Source of the DNA: Mesostigma viride
Taxonomy: Eukaryota; Streptophyta; Mesostigmatophyceae; Mesostigmatales; Mesostigmataceae
Direction: 5' to 3'
Assembly: GCA_009746045.1 (NCBI GenBank)
Contig: RPFO01000667.1
Span: 3,980,273-4,044,272 of the forward strand
Length of the DNA stretch: 64,000 bases
Each line of letters begins with the position of its first letter. Position 1 is the first letter of the stretch. The notes beneath the pieces are model-generated. The model was not told the DNA's origin. It made no database searches and worked only from the letters and a program-made list of their open reading frames with translations. A program made the position numbers and the translations under genes. This document shows, piece after piece, positions 39,427 through 51,177 of this stretch.

Positions 39427-40767
39427 TACCAAACCAGAGTGCAATCGTACGTTATACGCGTTATACGGTCACGGTGGAGTATAATGTATAATACGGTATA
39501 ATACGGTATAATACGGTATTATACGTTTTCGTACGGACACACTCAGAATACTCTGATTTTACACATTTTAAGACACCCACCATCAATCCACATGTTTTTA
39601 ACACTGTTTTGGACATAATCCAAGGTTGCCCTACCCTCGGCTATACTCTATACGGTGGATATTGTGGACACGATCGATATATTGCATGTCATACTGAGAA
39701 TGTAAACGTGCGCATGCATAATTGTGTGTATGTGTATAACTGTATATATGTGGCTTTATATTGGTTATGTTTACTTGGGTGCCTTCACTTTGATGCAAGT
39801 AATTATATATGGTAAAAAGGCCAGCAATAACTAGGGGACCGTGCAGTGGGCCAGCAAGGGGCCAACATGTTAAACATGGCTAAACAGGTGGGGATGTGAT
39901 AATAAGTAACTCACATATTCTCACCTTCCATACAACAACCTTGTTTTCCAGCAGGCTGAAGAGCATGACAGGCGTCTATGAGCTCGCCAGCTCCTTGCAA
40001 CGGTGATGCCGCTCCCAGGCAGCTAGGGTCCTTGACTACGCAATATAGAATGTCTACCGTGTGAAAACCTCCATACAGGAAGCGTAGCAAAGCCAGATAA
40101 CTGCCCGATCAATTCTGGGTAGCTTTAGGAAGCATGGCATACGCAGCGTAAGGAAAACCATTGAAAGCTGCGGAAAATCTGATAGCACAACTGCAACAAG
40201 TGGAGAACAAAATAGCAAGAAAAACCCAGAAACGGCGCAAAAAGTTTCATGCTAGGTTCATTAAGAGCGCAAACAGACTGGGCGGTGACATGCGGCAAAT
40301 CAACGTACCACGGCCGGCATTATTTCCTACCCAGGCGCGCAAGAAAAGCCAGCCAGCCATGGATGGATTAACCGCGGATCGCGCAGGCCTGAACGAAATC
40401 ATTTTAGAAATGACAGGAAATGGCCGCAGATCGAAGATGCTTAGGTTATTTTCATGGTGTCCGTTACTAAACGGCTCTTGCTGCATCAAAATAACCCACG
40501 AATATCGAGTTCTACCGTCGCAGGCACACATGCTAGATTATTCATCGCGGCCAAATTGTTGGATGAGACCCCCGTGCAAATCTGTACCAACAAAGGCAGC
40601 GAATTTGCAAATAGTGCAGATCTTGCTATGAAACATCATAATAGAACATCACTTTTAACCATCGGCTTAATTTTTTCGCCTGTCGCCCGCCGGATTAGCC
40701 ATATTTTAACGGCACGCACGTCGCCATGGCCACCTCCGCACGATGCGCGCACTGTGCACCACAATTT
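39427..40767. other. Unassigned DNA with GTATAATACG repeats at the left
   Basis: Bases 39477-39530 consist of TATAATACGG repeats ending in an inverted GGTATTATACG, similar in style to the subterminal repeats of the CACTA-like element. The rest has one plus-strand frame of 156 codons (40161-40631, Lys-rich N-terminus) without recognisable motifs. Bases 40715-40766 resemble the right part of the TTAA element (16860-16915: CACGTCGCCATGGCCA...GTGCACCAC), suggesting a related, decayed element. Confidence 0.4.
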
Positions 40768-40833
40768 AACGGGGAAATGGGTATATTTTATTAGCCAATT
40801 ATGGACCAAAGAGGTGAGAGGGGAAATGAGTAT
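40768..40833. other. 66 bp insertion with 14 bp flanking duplications (copy 2)
   Basis: Same 60 bp core as 36265-36324, here flanked by GTGCACCACAATTT at 40754-40767 and 40834-40847. Two independent sites with the same core and different 14 bp duplications indicate real transposition or retroposition. Confidence 0.62.
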
Positions 40834-41008
40834 GTGCACCACAATTTCAAAATAAGATCGCGTCGAATTGTGAAAGTTCAGACGGGTCAGTACTTAGTAG
40901 AGATACGAAATCTGTTGCTTCAAATCGTTGCCCTGTCGTTCTGGGCTTCTGGCATCCTAGCCGCGCAAAACGTAAAAAAAACGCGGAAAACACGGCATTA
41001 TACGGTAT

Positions 41009-42108
41009 TAATTAATTAATTAATTAATTAGACTCGTGCTCCCGTTGGGGAGTCACGGAGCATTAACCCCGATGAATGGATGGATGGGTGCACACATTCC
41101 TACCGGTCTAATCTATCTACATTGGCTACATACTACATCTATCTAACAACATTCTATCTACATCATCTATCTAGGCAGCCGCACGCTGCCCTAGGGGAAG
41201 CTATCTAGCGTGCCTCCCGCGGGATTGCACACGCGGGCGCTTCCCCACTGGGGGGGGCTCGTTGTCCTCTATGACCTGGGCCCACTTGGCCTTGTCCATC
41301 ATCTTCTTCCAAATCACGGAGAGGCCTAGGCCCCCCATGTCCTCTACTAGCTGTTCTTTGAAGGTGCGGGCCTTGCGGCGTCTAACATCACTGGGCCCAG
41401 CCCACGTCAGGAGGTGCCGGCCAGGCTGGGCTGGTCGCAGTCCTGCGGGGGGCCACGTGAGGTGTCTACCTGGTTGGTGCGAGCTAGGTGCCCTACTAGC
41501 TGCAGGCGGCGTTGCTTAATTGTGCTGGTGATATAGGGCATGCCCTGGTACAGGTCCTCATTGCGGACATGAGCAGCATATCCTACTCTGAAAATGGAAC
41601 GCAGCATGCTGGTGACCGCGCCGTCCAGCTTGCGGGCCAGGTCGGCGGTGAGGGTCCACGTCTCGGCGCCATACGTGAGAACAGGAAGGACGAGGACCTT
41701 GAACAGGTCCTGTTTCTCGATCTTGCCCAGGGGCTTGCGCCATAGGGCCCGGTACTGGCGTAAAGCGTGCCAGGCGAGGGAGATGCGGTGGTCCACATCC
41801 ACCTCGCAGCTAGGGAGCAGGCTGCCCAGCAGCTTAACGCGGTCCCGATACAGGACTCGAGAGCCGTCTAGGAGATAGAGGGGCGGCGCTGAGGTGGTGA
41901 GCCCAACCGCCAGAGCCTCTGTCTTCTTGCTGACCTCAAGCCCCACTGCACGGGCCTCGAGAGCCAGGCAGTCAAGCCATGTCTGCACGTGCTCAGTGTC
42001 CTCAAAGAGGGTGGTGTCGTCTGCGTAAATGATGTCTGCGAGCCGAATCTCCGTGTCCGCACCGCCATGCCAGAATTTGTTAGCAACCTGCACTCCTGTG
42101 TTACGCCG
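41009..42108 (-). mobile_element. LINE copy B, 3' half (RT C-terminus, 3' UTR, hairpin, (TTAA)n tail)
   Basis: Minus strand. From 42108 down: ANKFWHGGADTEIRLADIIYADDTTLFED (catalytic YADD), LDGSRVLYRDRVKLLGSLLP, LTYGAETWTLTADLARKLDGAVTSMLR, VGYAAHVRNEDLYQGMPY and GHLARTNQVDTS, then after a frameshift LTWAGPSDV, EQLVEDMG, DKAKWAQVIEDNEPPPVGK, stopping at 41201. The 3' UTR has the short GGAT tract (about 41071-41085), the hairpin CTCCCCAACGGGAG (41039-41052) and TTAA repeats (41009-41030). It was originally continuous with 63171-64000. Confidence 0.9.
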
Positions 42109-42672
42109 CGGATATCTACCTCCGCCTCTACCTCTAAATGGGCCTGATGCTACCTAAACTGGTCAGGCCTCCTCTACTCAACCCTCTGGCGAAAGACGAA
42201 CGTGACGGAGCTGATCTCAATGCACTAACGTATGTGTGACTATAATACGCCATACAACCATTTATCAAAACCCGTTTACTCCAGGAATAGAGGAAGGAAA
42301 CACAACTACACTGCCGTGACCCAAGCCTAAATGTGTTAATTCATTTAACACACGCCGAGTGCACACACAAAGGGTAGAACGCCCATAAATGGTCACCAAC
42401 GGTCCAACACGCTCGGGCCGACATGGCCCTCGCCTACAGATGCACGCTGGTCCACTACATCTACTGATGCACGCTGGTCCACTACATTCTACCACAGGAT
42501 CAGGACCACTAGTAAAGTACGCGGCGCGGCGCCCAACGGCACCCAATGTACCACAGTACTGTTACGAGGACAATAATGTCCCGGTAGGAGCCTAAACGTA
42601 AACCTAGGGACAACCGAGGCAAAAGACCTAATTTACGTCCGTAACTACAACGAATTGTTACGCGACGTAACA
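42109..42672 (-). repeat. 3' LTR of chromovirus B
   Basis: 564 bp; in element orientation it starts TGTTACGTCGCG and ends GGCGTAACA. It closely matches 62599-63170. Confidence 0.94.
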
Positions 42673-42686
42673 CCTCCCCCCCCACA
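42673..42686 (-). promoter_or_regulatory. Polypurine tract of chromovirus B
   Basis: The minus strand reads TGTGGGGGGGGAGG directly before the 3' LTR, as in copy A. Confidence 0.8.
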
Positions 42687-43041
42687 AAGGTAGGGAGCCC
42701 TCTCCCTACGCACAGGGAGGAAAACAAGGGGTAGGAAACCTAATGCACCCAGCACACACTAACACAGTCAGCAGGCCATCCAAGATACAAGGCACCAATA
42801 GTTCACACGGTCTCCACCACCACGCCTGGAGGTGTAGGGTTAGCCAGCACCAAGCCTGGTGGTAGGTTCCCCTAACTGCCTGGAACAAAGTCCTTGCCGG
42901 GGGGAACGGCACTGGGCAGGACACACAGAGTAAACCCATCAGCACCAAGGACCAAGAACGACCAGTCAACTGGCCAGAACATGAGGGCGACTCTACATAC
43001 CGGAGGGACAACACCCTCAGGTCGGGCCTAAGGCCCTCTAT

Positions 43042-44242
43042 CTAATGGCCATCCGTCTGGTAGGTACCACGGGAGGCCAGCAGAACATCCAGGTAAGCCT
43101 GGTAGTGAGACACATCCTCAGCATTGTCGTGCCTATCTACAGTGAGGAAAACATCGGCCCACACGCCGTCAGGGAAAAGGCCTAGGAAGGCCCAGTAGTA
43201 CCTATGCTGTGTAAGGACGACCTGGCCCCGGGCCCAGTCCAGGAAACCGCAGGCAAAGAGGCGTAGGAAAGGCTCTACCGCGATCAGGCAGAGAGCCCGA
43301 AGGAGCAGGCAATGATACCGGATCCGAGGGCGCATACCCGTCGGGAAAAACAGATCTACCAGGGGCTCCACGTTGGACGGCCACAACCGGATATGCCGAA
43401 TCTCGCGGGAGCGCCACCGGCGGGCACACTGTCGCGACCCGAACGTCTCGAGGTAGTCGCTAGCCCGGGGAGGAGGATGACCCCGAGAGTCCAAACCCTG
43501 GCCCGGGATGGGCGCTGGACGACGGGCATCCCACTCTAGGATGGGCTGAAGGACGGTGCTGTACGTGGCACCCGGCACCGCAGGAAAATCTACCGTAAGA
43601 GCATCTGAGGCCATAATGCCCAGAGGCGGAGGGTAAGCCCACTGGAACCCGCCGTATAGGTGTCCAAGTCATTGTGGCGCCGCGCCCAGCGGTACAGGAC
43701 GCGCCGAACCAGGATCTCACCCTGGAACACCGGATCAGCCAAAATAACCATGTCGAAAGGAGGCCGATCAGTCTCAACTGGTAGGTTACGGTCCCGCGGC
43801 GCACGACACACCTGGGAGAACCCGTAGGACATGGGCGAAATGGCCAGCTCGGCGGAGGCGCGCGGCAGGTCACACTGACGGCAAGCGAGCGCAGACATAC
43901 CATACCCGAAGACAGGCGTGTCGCGCGACTCCGGAGTCGCATGCACCACAGAAGGGGCCCGATCCCGATCGCCCTCTGACAACTCCCGAAGGGAATCGGC
44001 AGCGCGGGTGGCGCGCGGGTCAGAGCCACTGGACCGAACAACCGCAGCCAAAGACCGCGGGGCCGAAGGGGCAGGGGCCGACGAAGGGGTAGGAACCGGC
44101 GCAGGTGCAGAAGGTGCCGGTACAACAGGGGGCCGCGTCGGACCCGAGGCCGCAGGGGGTCGCGACGGACCCGCCTCCGCAACTGGCGCGCCGGTCTCTG
44201 GGGGTGGCGCACCACCAGGCCACATGTTGAAAATAGGACCCG
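43042..44242 (-). pseudogene. Chromovirus B third ORF, C-terminal part
   Basis: Minus strand, from MWPGGAPPPETGAP through LACRQCDLPRASAELAISPMSYGFSQVCRAPRD to TYQTDGH stop. It gives the uninterrupted version of the site where copy A carries the hAT. A 2 bp insertion near 43655 (CCTATACGGCG versus CCTACGGCG) shifts the frame after NDLDTY. Conserved with copy A; no family recognised. Confidence 0.78.
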
Positions 44243-44244
44243 TG

Positions 44245-44610
44245 CACTATACTATAAATTTACGGCCCGTACACGTATACGGAAATTTTTACGGGCCGTA
44301 AATTTTGCGTTCGTACGCATATACTTACCACTCGTATACTGGCCGTAAAATTTACTACCGTATACTTTTTCTCGTATACGGCAGTAAAGTTTACGGTAGT
44401 AAATTTTACGGCCAGTATACGAGAAAAAATTTACGGTAGTAAATTTTACGGCCAGTATACGAGAAAAATTTACGGTAGTAAATTTTACGGCCAGTATACT
44501 AGAAAAAGTATACGGTAGTAAATTTTACAGCAAGTATACTAGAAAAAGTATACGGTAGTAAAAGTTTACGGCCAGTATACTGGACAAGTATACGGGCCGT
44601 AACCTTGTGA
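44245..44610. repeat. Left subterminal repeats of the CACTA-like element
   Basis: Repeated inverted modules built from TATACGG, TTTACGG and GGTAGTAAATTTTACGG alternate in both orientations. The right end (49595-50035) has the same words. Such arrays are transposase-binding regions in CACTA elements. Confidence 0.8.
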
Positions 44611-45179
44611 TTTGTCCAACCTAGTGTATTGTGATTTGCGTTGTCATTTGACTTCATGGAAACATCATGTGGCAATAATTCAAATTAATTAATCAATTAT
44701 CAATCATTCAAATTAATGAAGAAACACATTATACTACTAAGAAACACACTAGTTGAATTAACCCTTATCAATCATTCAAATTTCCCAGAGCATCAGCTCC
44801 ACGACGTACGCGAAAATATGCCGAGCTATGGCTGCCGAGAATGCTCATAACTTTCGACTCAGGCCATGAAATTTAGTCGGGTTTGTTGCATTCGACTCGT
44901 CTTCTGATGACAAACACGCTGGTATAATTTCCGGCAGCTATCGTCCCCGATTTCGTACGTTCTCGACCTCGGCCTGCCCAGCAGATATCGCTATTTTCGA
45001 CTCGATATGGCGGCATTCCCTTCGTGAATAGCACGCCTGCGCCCCCCGCCCCAGCATTCGACATCTTCCCCGTAGCTATGGAGGCCCCAACAACACCTGC
45101 CGCCCCAGAAACCCGGTCGCTGGACGACGTTCTTGCCGCAGCCAGCCCTTTCGTCGGCATCGCTCCCGCCGCTCCCAAG
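44611..45179. other. CACTA-like element, unique left segment
   Basis: AT-rich sequence with CAATCATTCAAATTAAT-type repeats (44690-44790), then a short minus-strand frame (44873-45226) without known motifs. No gene claimed. Confidence 0.45.
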
Positions 45180-46996
45180 TAGCCAAAGGAACTTAGGTAA
45201 TGCAACGAGGGAGGGAAGCTAAGCAAGGGAGGGGAGGAAAGCTACTAAGGGAGAGGGAGGAAAGCTACGGGCATTAAGCTATGGGATATGAAAGGGGAGG
45301 GGAAGGAAGCTAAAGGAACTTAGGTAATGCAAGGAAGGAGGGAAGCTAAGAAAGTGAGGGGAGGAAAGCTACTAAGGGAGAGGGAGGAAAGGGAAGGGCA
45401 TTAAGCTATGGGATATGGGAGGGGAGGGGAAGGAAGCTAAAGGAACTTAGGTAATGCAAGGAAGGAGGGAAGCTAAGAAAGGGAAGGGGAGGAAAGTTAC
45501 TAAGGGAGAGGGAGGAAAGGGGAGGGAAGCTAAGATGGGAGGGGAGGGGAAGGAAGCTAAAGGAACTTCGGTAATGCAAGGAAGCCCCCAAGCTAAGAAA
45601 GGGAAGGGGAGGAAAGCTACTTAGAAGGGAGAGGGAGGAAAGGGGAGGGAAGCTAAGGGATGGGAGGGGAGAGGAAGGAAGCTAAAGGAACTTAGGTAAT
45701 GCAAGGAAGGAGGGAAACTAAGAAAGGGAAGGGGAGGAAAGCTACTAAGGGAGAGGGAGGAAAGGGAAGGGCATTAAGCTATGGGATATGGGAGGGAAGG
45801 GGAAGGAAGCTAAAGGAACTTAGGTAATGCAAGGAAGGAGGGAAGCTAAGAAAGGGAAGGGGAGGAAAGTTACTAAGGGAGAGGGAGGAAAGGGGAGGGA
45901 AGCTAAGATGGGAGGGGAGGGGAAGGAAGCTAAAGGAACTTCGGTAATGCAAGGAAGCCCCCAAGCTAAGAAAGGGAAGGGGAGGAAAGCTACTTAGAAG
46001 GGAGAGGGAGGAAAGGGGAGGGAAGCTAAGGGATGGGAGGGGAGAGGAAGGAAGCTAAAGGAACTTAGGTAGGTAATGCAAGGAAGGAGGGAAACTAAGA
46101 AAGGGAAGGGGAGGAAAGCTACTAAGGGAGAGGGACGAAAGGGAAGGGCATTAAGCTATGGGATATGGGAGGGGAGGGGAAGGAAGCTAAAGGAACTTAG
46201 GTAATGCAAGGAAGGAGGGAAGCTAAGAAAGGGAAGGGGAGGAAAGTTACTAAGGGAGAGGGAGGAAAGGGGAGGGAAGCTAAGATGGGAGGGGAGGGGA
46301 AGGAAGCTAAAGGAACTTCGGTAATGCAAGGAAGCCCCCAAGCTAAGAAAGGGAAGGGGAGGAAAGCTACTTAGAAGGGAGAGGGAGGAAAGGGGAGGGA
46401 AGCTAAGGGATGGGAGGGGAGAGGAAGGAAGCTAAAGGAACTTAGGTAATGCAAGGAAGGAGGGAAACTAAGAAAGGGAAGGGGAGGAAAGCTACTAAGG
46501 GAGAGGGACGAAAGGGGAGGGAAGCTCAGGGATGGGAGGGGAGGGGAAGGAAGCTAAAGGATCTTAGGTGCTGCAAGGAAGGAGGGAAGCTAAGAAAGGG
46601 AAGGGGAGGAAAGCTACTAAGGGAGAGGGACGAAAGGGGAGGGCATTAAGCTATGGGACATGGGAGGGGAGGGGAAGGAAGCTAAAGGAACTTAGGTAAT
46701 GCAAGGAAGGAGGTAAGCTAACAAAGGGAAGGGGAGGAAAGCTACTTAGAAGGGAGAGGGACGAAAGGGGAGGGAAGCTCAGGGATGGGAGGGGAGAGGA
46801 AGGAAGCTAAAGGAACTTAGGTAATGCAACGAGGGAGGGAAGCTAAGCAAGGGAGGGGAGGAAAGCTACAAAGGGAGAGGGAGGAAAGGGAAGGGCATTA
46901 AGCTATGGGATATGGGAGGGGAGGGGAAGGAAGCCATAGGAACTTAAGTAATGCAAGGAAGGAGGGAAGCTAAGAAGGGAGGGGAGGGGAGGGAAG
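45180..46996. repeat. Purine-rich minisatellite with about 375 bp higher-order period
   Basis: Units built from GGAAGCTAAAGGAACTTAGG, TAATGCAAGGAAGG, GAGGAAAGCTACTAAGGG and AGAGGGAGGAAAGGGGAGGG. Blocks starting near 45410, 45783 and 46160 are near-identical, giving a 373-377 bp higher-order repeat. Almost no pyrimidine runs on the plus strand. Confidence 0.93.
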
Positions 46997-48290
46997 CTAG
47001 CGGCCCACATGCATCTCTCCCTCGACAAGGAACAAGCGCATGCACCCACCCACCCCACATGCACCCCTCCCTTTACAAGAAACAAGCATGTGGGCCCACC
47101 TACTGCAATGCATCCCTCCCTTGATAAAGAACACACACATGCACCCACCCACCGCGCATGCATCCCTCCCTTGACAAGGAAGAAGCATGTGCACCCACCC
47201 CACCTGCGTCCCTCCCTTGACAAGGAACAGTTTCATGCACCCACCCACCCACATGCATCTCTACCTTGACAAGGAACAAGAGCATGCACCTACCCACCGG
47301 GCATGCATCCCTCCCTTGACAAGGAACAAGCACGTGAACCCACCTCATGCACAAGCATCCCTCCCTTGATAAGGAACAAGCACGTGCACCCACCCACCCC
47401 ACATGCACCCCTCCCTTTACAAGAAACAAGCATGTGGGCCCACCTACTGCAATGCATCCCTCCCTTGATAAAGAACACACACATGCACCCACCCACCGTG
47501 CATGCATCCCTCCCTTGACAAGGAAGAAGCATGTGCACCCACCCACCCCACCTGCGTCCCTCCCTTGACAAGGAACAATTTCATGCACCCACCCACCCAC
47601 ATGCATCTCTACCTTGACAAGGAACAAGAGCATGCACCTACCCACCGCGCATGCATCCCTCCCTTGACAAGGAACAAGCATGTGTACCCACCCACCCCAC
47701 ATGCATCCATCCCTTTACAAGAAACAAGCACGTGAACCCACCTAATGCACAAGCATCCCTCCCTTGATAAGGAACAAGCACGTGCACCCACCCACCCCAC
47801 ATGCATCCCTCCCTCGACAAGGAACAAGCGCATGCACCCACCCACCCCACATGCATCCCTCCCTTGACAAGGAACAAGTGCATGCAGCCACCCACCCCAC
47901 ATGCAGTCCTCCCTTTACAAGAAACAAGCACGTGCACCCACCTACTGCACATGCACCCCTCCCTTGACAAGGAACAAGCGCGTGCACCCACCCACCCCAC
48001 ATGCATCCCTCGACAAGGAACAAGCGCGTGCACTCACCCACCCCACATGCATCCCTCCTTTGACAAGGAAAAAGCACGTGCAACCACCCACCCCACGTGC
48101 ATCCCTCCCTTGACAAGGAACAAGCACGTGCACTCACCCACCCCACATGCATCCCTCCTTTGACAGGAAAAAGCACTTGCACTCACCCACCCCACATGCA
48201 TCCCTCCCTTGACAGGGAAAAAGTGCGTTCACCCACCCACCCACACGCATTCCTCTCTTGACAACGAACAAGCACGTGAACCTACCTACC
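46997..48290. repeat. About 50 bp pyrimidine-rich minisatellite
   Basis: Roughly 26 units around CATGCATCCCTCCCTTGACA, AGGAACAAGCACGTGCACCC and ACCCACCCC. Variants (TTTACAAGAAACAAG, TTGATAAAGAACACAC) alternate in a partly ordered way, suggesting higher-order amplification. It directly adjoins the purine-rich array, so the strand bias flips at 46996. Confidence 0.93.
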
Positions 48291-49594
48291 CACTAGCATG
48301 GCACGAAGGCATACCATACAATAGCATGGCGTTGCCAAAGCGAAAAAAGAGATCTCGGTGGGGAGAAATTGCCCAGCAAAACTGACAACCATGCAAGGCA
48401 AAAAACTTGAATAACTTACGGTGGACATCGGCACATAATGAGTAGCCCAGATGTGCCGGGTGTAGAGTAAACGAGGCCGAAAATGTCGTGTAACTCAAAG
48501 GCATCTTTAGTAGCCTGTCAAGCGACGGGAACGAGTGGAAACCTGAAGAATGGCAAAAGACATTAAGTCGACTGCCATACATAAAAGATAGAGAATCAGT
48601 AGTACACAGCTCCCCTCATGGAGCAGTAAGCAAATGAGCGATGATTAACAAAGTGTGAGACAGATAGCCGATGCGACTCCTTGCGACTAAACGTGGCATG
48701 CATATGCGGGCGCTGATTAGGAACATTGGCTTACTTTGTTTAGCGTAATGCGATTGCAGTAGCTTCGTGAAATGCCGCATGCGCACGATGTCACGAAATT
48801 TAAATTTCCTTTAGGAACAAAGACGAACAAATTGATGTAGCTGGCTAAGGACTACGCCATGGTAGGCTAGCTGTATCGGAGAGAGCGCTGTAGATGGCTG
48901 GAAAAATGATAACTCAATCATGCTAAACTGCGGCTCCAAAGGCTTGTCCTAGTGCGCCTTTGGCTTTCTTCTTCTTCAGGCGCAATAAGCCCGCGATTCT
49001 TTTTTAGTCCAAATATTCTTTCACCACTACTGACCGGCTGGCGACTGCAAATCGGCATGGCCGGCTAATTATGAGGCAAGCGTTGCAAGGGCAGACGCTT
49101 GTGATCGTTGATAAATTCGAAAAATCGTTCTCGCCCGGCGCGGCGGTTCACAACTCCCCACCTGCAAACTCGACTAGCACAGGTACGGGGGCGTTCCTGA
49201 AACCAGTCCCGTACACGCAACCGTTCTATCCGGCCCTCGGCAAATATAGAATCTCTGCTGCACTTCCGCGGCGTGGGACACAACAACAACAACAACAACT
49301 TCCGCGGCGTGGGAACCAACAACAAGAACAAGAACAAGAACAAGAACAAGAACAACACGCAACCGCTCTGTGCCGTACCTAGAACGGGACGAGTACAAGA
49401 CCGTATCGGCCAGTATAGATTCTCTGCTGCCCATGTGCGGCGTGGGACACAACAACAACAACAACAACAACAAGACCCTAACCGGGGACTGTTTCGGTTA
49501 CGGCCCCGTACTAGGCTCGGTTCGGTGTACGCGGCGTGTACGTAGCGTGACATTAATTCTAGTGGACGCCAAGTGGACGTAAAAAATGGCCTGT
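48291..49594. other. CACTA-like element, right unique segment with CAA/AAG repeats
   Basis: Bases 48291-49060 show nothing recognisable. Bases 49263-49470 contain three copies of a CGCGGCGTGGGACACAAC-type unit followed by (CAA)n or (CAAGAA)n. The minus-strand frame 49065-49610 is driven by these repeats. No transposase motifs. Confidence 0.5.
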
Positions 49595-50035
49595 AAGGCA
49601 TACGACACAAAGTATACTTGCCGTAAAGTTTACGGCCCGTATACTTTGTGTCGTTTACGGTAGTAAATTTACTGCAGCATACGACACAAAGTATACGGGC
49701 CGTAAAGTTTACGGCCCGTATACTTTTTGTCGTATACTAAAGTAAAATTTACTAAAGTATACGACAAAAAGTATACGGTAGTAATTTTTACGGCCCGTAT
49801 ACTTTTTTTCGTATACTAAAGTAAACTTTACTAAAGTATACGACAAAAAGTATACGGGCCGTAAAGTTTACTAAAGTATACGACAAAAAGTATACGGGCC
49901 GTAAACTTTACGGCCCGTATACTTTTTGTCGTATATTGAAGTAAAGTTTACGTAACGTATACGGAGCCCGTATACGTTTACGGGCCGTATACGGGGCCCG
50001 TATACGTGTACGGGCCGTAAGTTTATAGTATAGTG
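49595..50035. repeat. Right subterminal repeats of the CACTA-like element
   Basis: Alternating inverted modules of GTATACTTTTTGTCGTATAC, TTTACGGCCCGTAAA and ACTAAAGTAAA. They form large imperfect palindromes and end in TTTATAGTATAGTG. Confidence 0.85.
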
Positions 50036-50039
50036 TGGG

Positions 50040-51131
50040 GACAGGCAATCCGGCATACGACTGGTTACCGTCCAAGCTCCAGTCAGGCACCGGGATCCTC
50101 TGCGGAGGACCGCCCTCCCAAAGCCTGGGAAGACCGCCCGGGTCGCTGAAGAAACCCCGCGAGGGCGGCGCTGACGTGGTGGGCGGCTCGGACGCGGCGG
50201 CGGCGGGCGCTGCCACTGGGATGGCGGACTCGCGCCGAGGCGCAGGTACGTCAGTAGCAGGCGCAGCGGTAGCCGAAGGCGTAGGAGCTGCAGCACCAGA
50301 GGGAACCGTAGACGCCGAGGCGACCGAAGGGGAAGGGGGCACAGCTGCCACAGACACCCCACCTGGCGTGGCTGGCGCGTGCGCCTGGGCCGCCATGAAG
50401 GCCCCGAAGGCCGCCGTCAGGGACTGGATTTGCGCCTGCATCGCAGAAACTGTCGCCGCAAGAGGATCAGGCTCACGACCAGAGCCCGAAGGGGTAGGCT
50501 CCACCGATGCGCACAGGACCGACCTCGGTGAAGACGGGACAGGGGAAGGCGCCGACACTGAAGAGGAGGACGCCGCAGGGGAGGCCGAATACTCAGGGGA
50601 ATACTGAGCCTCTACCGACGCGTCCGTAGGGGTAGGGTCGCCAAATCCTACACCCGCGTTCTGGTCTGCTATCTCCATAAACTCTACGGCCCGTAACAGG
50701 TCGCAGGGGTTCTCATCCAGCTCCGCATCACCCTCGGCAGGGAGCCAGGGGAACACATCCCGTAGGCAGGAGCGGCCCACAGGGGTGGAAAGGTAGGAAA
50801 ACACCCTGGGACACTGGAGAATCGCAGCTATCTGTCCCAGGGCTGGACAGCTGGAGCCACATTCTAGCAAGCAGTGGCCGGCATCGTCAAATCCGTGCAA
50901 AACAAGCTGATGCGGTTCAGCAGGGGAAGGACCGTACCACGTGACCCCGAAGAGAGCCGCCCGGACTATGCCCGCATGCTGGGCCTGGAGGGCCGGATGC
51001 ACGACGCCACCCGGGAAACTAGACCGTGAAACCCAACGACCCGGAAGGGCCTCGAAGTACATCTCAGGGTCCGGTAGGGGCAGGGACGGCAGCGGGCTCT
51101 CAGCCGGAGGGGTAGGCTCTGACATGACGGC
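50040..51131 (-). pseudogene. Chromovirus B third ORF, N-terminal part
   Basis: Minus strand. The best start is ATG at 51125 (MSEPTPPAESP), six bases after a pyrimidine tract ending CCGCAG (boundary 51131), which resembles a splice acceptor. It carries MYFEALPGRWVSRSSFPGG, HGFDDAGHCLLECGSSCPALGQ, VFSYLSTPVGRSCLRDVFPWLP, MQAQIQSLTAAFGAFM and SRGFFSDPGGLPRLWEGGPP. It is open to the CACTA insertion after LPVP. Strong protein-level similarity to copy A suggests a real, selected product, of unknown role. Confidence 0.8.
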
Positions 51132-51177
51132 TGCGGAGGGGAGGGGACAACCAACCACCCGTCGACAGCAGACATAA

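Larger units (their letters stand above)
44245..50035. mobile_element. CACTA-like DNA transposon, non-autonomous, 5.8 kb
   Basis: Ends are CACTATACTATAAA and its inverted copy, extending about 38 bp with one mismatch through TTACGGCCCGTACACG. TG on both sides (44243-44244 and 50036-50037) fits a 2 bp duplication; with the ambiguous G it could be 3 bp. CACTA termini and 2-3 bp duplications are typical of the CACTA/EnSpm group. It splits the third ORF between LPVPT and GPVF. Its interior is subterminal palindromic repeats plus two large minisatellites, with no transposase recognised. Confidence 0.78.

Noticed and set aside
38488-39501. Frames of GREGGREG / PPSLPPSL in the GGGA array
   Set aside because: Pure microsatellite translation in both directions.
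40161-40631. 156-codon Lys-rich frame as a gene
   Set aside because: No recognised motif or second copy; short for the AT content.
44880-44930. CTGATGA core suggesting a second hammerhead
   Set aside because: No matching GAAA or stems within reach.
46997-48290. Regularly spaced repeats resembling a CRISPR array
   Set aside because: No distinct spacers: the whole 50 bp unit repeats with variants. The context is a eukaryotic transposon and no cas genes are present.
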